In this document: in pieces, positions 5,473-5,549 of the stretch
Position numbering within the stretch: position 1 is the stretch's first letter
Layout of the letters: each line of letters starts with the position of its first letter
From: an uncultured Eubacteriales bacterium
GTDB taxonomy: Bacteria; Bacillota; Clostridia; Oscillospirales; CAG-272
Length of the DNA stretch: 5,549 nucleotides
NCBI GenBank assembly: GCA_900546315.1
Contig: URCP01000135.1
Span: 1-5,549 of the forward strand
Direction of reading: 5' to 3'
Translations under genes and position numbers: made by a program
The notes under the pieces: model-generated
Told to the model about the DNA's origin: nothing
Databases searched by the model: none
Seen by the model: the letters and a program-made list of their open reading frames with translations, nothing else

Positions 5473-5549
5473 GCGTACTCAGGGAAAAGCTTGACGGTGA
5501 CGGAATACTGCTCGGTACGCACATATTCATCGGCGACCCGTCGATAACC
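5469..5549 (+). CDS. Probable HpcH/HpaI-family aldolase, N-terminus only
   Basis: Twenty-seven codons are visible before the window ends. The start MSVLREKLDGDGILLGTHIF followed by IGDPSIT matches the opening of HpcH/HpaI aldolases (LREKL...G..LLGT...gdP...EI), which cleave 4-hydroxy-2-keto acids in the cytoplasm using a divalent metal. The ATG overlaps the previous stop as ATGA, and GGAGG (5454-5458) lies 10 nt upstream inside the sialidase-like gene, so the two are translationally coupled. No catalytic residues are within the visible part. N-acetylneuraminate lyase belongs to a different family (DapA-like), so this is not the standard sialate-splitting enzyme. Confidence 0.65.
   Translation, partial: MSVLREKLDGDGILLGTHIFIGDPSIT

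Noticed and set aside
1..5549. CRISPR array, tRNA/rRNA gene, insertion sequence or phage gene
   Set aside because: No regularly spaced direct repeats, tRNA-like cloverleaf, transposase motif or phage-type protein was seen on reading both strands.

Overview
The window looks like chromosomal DNA of an uncultured, probably gut-associated Clostridia member (Bacillota). The grounds are AAAGGA-type Shine-Dalgarno sites, near-consensus sigma-A promoters with 17-bp spacers, short AraC-type regulators beside glycoside hydrolases, and a lipoprotein solute-binding protein with the DLNGD...D...DRFG calcium-loop-like motif common in clostridial sugar-uptake loci. The base composition is moderately GC-rich. 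The genus cannot be fixed by reading alone.

Layout. Bases 1-70 may hold the 3' end of a plus-strand gene. A strong, symmetric hairpin terminator follows (91-116). A minus-strand unit then reads from right to left: an AraC-family regulator (promoter at 3238-3266), a GH20 beta-N-acetylhexosaminidase (start at 2379) and a lipoprotein solute-binding protein (start at 969), ending in that same hairpin. A second AraC-family regulator (3349-4248, minus) stands alone, with its own consensus promoter and terminator. Divergent from it, a plus-strand unit starts at a strong promoter (4360-4388). It encodes a sialidase-fold (Asp-box) protein, whose stop overlaps by 4 bp the start of a gene cut by the window edge, probably an HpcH/HpaI-family aldolase.

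Reading the genes together, this is a carbohydrate-responsive locus for amino-sugar or sialylated glycans: two cupin-type AraC sensors, a cytoplasmic exo-hexosaminidase, a sugar-binding lipoprotein, an Asp-box protein and a 2-keto-acid aldolase-like enzyme. The substrate is inferred, and no permease or transporter ATPase is visible here.

The most unusual part is the left minus-strand unit. The regulator and GH20 share one reading frame with no stop between them. The GH20 is then interrupted by a single in-frame TAG at 2236-2238, although conserved GH20 sequence continues in the same frame on the far side. The solute-binding protein lacks its C-terminal half and runs into the terminator hairpin. 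The simplest reading is a decaying operon. A rarer alternative is that TAG is read through or used as a sense codon; a second in-frame TAG at the left edge of the window makes this worth checking. Short heptamer repeats (AGTGAAA-like) border the lone AraC gene on both sides and supply its first and last codons.
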